NCBI GenBank assembly: GCA_900557505.1
Contig: USTC01000093.1
Coordinates: 1 to 5,639, forward strand
From: an uncultured Collinsella sp.
GTDB taxonomy: Bacteria; Actinomycetota; Coriobacteriia; Coriobacteriales; Coriobacteriaceae
Direction: 5' to 3'
DNA: 5,639 nt
Position 1 is the stretch's first letter. The number at the start of each line of letters is the position of its first letter. The notes below the pieces were generated by a model, which did not search any database, was not told where the DNA came from, and was given only the letters and a program-made list of their open reading frames with translations. Shown in pieces: positions 4,875 through 5,639 of this stretch. Both the position numbers and the translations under genes were made by a program.

Positions 4875-5438
4875 TCACGACCCCTCCTTTGACTCCGTTG
4901 TTTGCGGAACCAGACGCACGGCACGCAGGCGGCACGAGGCATCGCCGGCATCCGCGGCAACCGTCACCATGTCGACCCAGCCTCGCCCATCGCGCACGAT
5001 GGCGCCCCATACGTTGCCCTTAATATCGAGATAGCCGCTCAGGGCGAGCTGAGCCGTGGGCACCTCGCGGTAGGCGCGCAACAGGTCTGCCGCCGCCTCG
5101 GTCATCGGCCGGTCCTCGGACCATGCGAGTCGAACCGCGATCGCGTTGTCTGCAGACGGCTCCGTCGCGCTGGCGGCCCGCTCGTCGAGTGCCTGCAAAA
5201 AGGTCCGAGCCGTGACGGCGGCATTCTGACCGCCCATATCTCGCGCGCCTTCCGCCTGTGACACCGCTGCCGAGCCCGATCCCAAATCGGCAGTAGCGCC
5301 TGGACGCTGCTGTCGCGCAGCACCCAGCCCCCAAAGCGTCACCGCTATTGCCACGAGCAAACAGACGAGCACCAGCGGCGAACCGACAGGCCGCCTGCCT
5401 CCTACAGGCTGTTGATGCCGTCTTTGATCGCGTTCCAT
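4875..5438 (-). CDS. Single-pass membrane protein of unknown function in the Tad operon
   Basis: A 187-residue protein I do not recognise. A basic N-terminus (about 1-20) precedes one transmembrane helix (about 21-41, PLVLVCLLVAIAVTLWGLG), a flexible Gly/Ala/Ser/Gln linker (about 42-75), a helical part (about 76-125) and a beta-rich end (about 130-175, with LSGYLDIKGNVWGAIVRDGRGWVDM). With that topology the bulk lies outside the membrane. There is no prepilin Glu motif, so it is probably not a pilin. It lies between the major pilin and a minor pilin, overlapping the first by 37 bases and ending one base before the second, so it is likely an accessory assembly or anchoring factor. Start ATG 5438 gives the sensible basic-plus-helix N-terminus; its ribosome binding site (GAAG) is weak, and no better in-frame start exists near the stronger TAGGAGG at the end of the pilin gene. 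Confidence 0.65.
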   Translation of the reverse strand: MERDQRRHQQPVGGRRPVGSPLVLVCLLVAIAVTLWGLGAARQQRPGATADLGSGSAAVSQAEGARDMGGQNAAVTARTFLQALDERAASATEPSADNAIAVRLAWSEDRPMTEAAADLLRAYREVPTAQLALSGYLDIKGNVWGAIVRDGRGWVDMVTVAADAGDASCRLRAVRLVPQTTESKEGS

Positions 5439-5635
5439 AGTTCTTCGACTTTGCTCTTAAACGCGACGATGGCGATAATCGCGATCACTACGAGCACGCC
5501 GACCAAGATGGCGTATTCGGTAGTGCCCTGCGCGCTCTCCTCCCGCAACAGCGCCTTGGCACGCTGGCGAGCGCGGATTGCCCGGCAAAAAGCCCAGCTC
5601 CAAGCCTTGCCCGCAATGTCGGTCATCGTGTTCAT
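5402..5635 (-). CDS. flp: Flp-type major prepilin
   Basis: A 77-residue protein, the usual size for Flp prepilins. It has a long basic leader (about 1-30), then REESA, Q36-G-T-T-E40-Y41 and a hydrophobic helix (about 42-59, AILVGVLVVIAIIAIVAF), ending in a short amphipathic tail. The predicted mature pilin starts at Q36 and is about 42 residues long, with Glu+5 and Tyr+6 as in Flp1. Flp forms the bundled filament used for tight adherence. Two starts are possible, ATG 5635 and ATG 5626; the upstream region is cut by the window edge, so neither the ribosome binding site nor a start further upstream can be judged. It is the first visible gene of the run; its promoter must lie outside the window. 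Confidence 0.88.
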   Translation of the reverse strand: MNTMTDIAGKAWSWAFCRAIRARQRAKALLREESAQGTTEYAILVGVLVVIAIIAIVAFKSKVEELWNAIKDGINSL

Positions 5636-5639
5636 GTAT

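Overview
The window is high-GC DNA in which every gene I can support lies on the minus strand, so the text below follows transcription from the right edge to the left. The gene set suggests an actinobacterium, most likely a gut Coriobacteriia of the Collinsella type. It combines Flp/Tad pseudopilins bearing a (R)EE.AQxT.E leader, a large actinobacterial-style TadG-like protein, a DUF192 gene closing the cluster, and a C-terminal ribbon-helix-helix antitoxin. The genus is inferred from overall similarity to proteins I remember; no search was run. Right two thirds (1211-5635): the distal end of a Tad (tight adherence / Flp pilus) operon. In order it encodes a Flp-type major prepilin, an unrecognised 187-residue single-pass membrane protein, a second short Flp-like prepilin, a TadE-like minor pseudopilin, a 721-residue TadG-like membrane-anchored exported protein, another TadE-like pseudopilin, and a DUF192 protein. 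Neighbours overlap by 1 to about 38 bases or are one base apart, which indicates a single transcript with translational coupling. Four of the proteins carry a prepilin-peptidase motif with Ala at -1, Gln at +1 and Glu at +5. The ATPase, the TadB/C platform proteins and the peptidase are not in the window and presumably lie beyond the right edge. Middle (about 740-1207): a degenerate toxin-antitoxin module. A perfect 19-bp palindrome sits in its promoter. The first gene keeps only its ribosome binding site and about 15 codons before running into the start of the intact ribbon-helix-helix antitoxin. It therefore looks like an orphan antitoxin left after deletion of its toxin. Left (375-760): a tRNA-Phe(GAA) gene with a good promoter and a Rho-independent terminator. 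Its 3' end and terminator are repeated 186 bp downstream, with a GC-rich, hairpin-laden segment of about 124 bp between the copies whose two ends look like tRNA T-arms in opposite orientation. This looks like an attachment-site scar or a small mobile structured repeat, and it is the least explained DNA in the window. Left edge (1-135): the first 45 codons of a glycoside hydrolase family 5 exo-1,3-beta-glucanase-like protein. Bases 136-374 hold only its leader, a possible promoter and short repeats.
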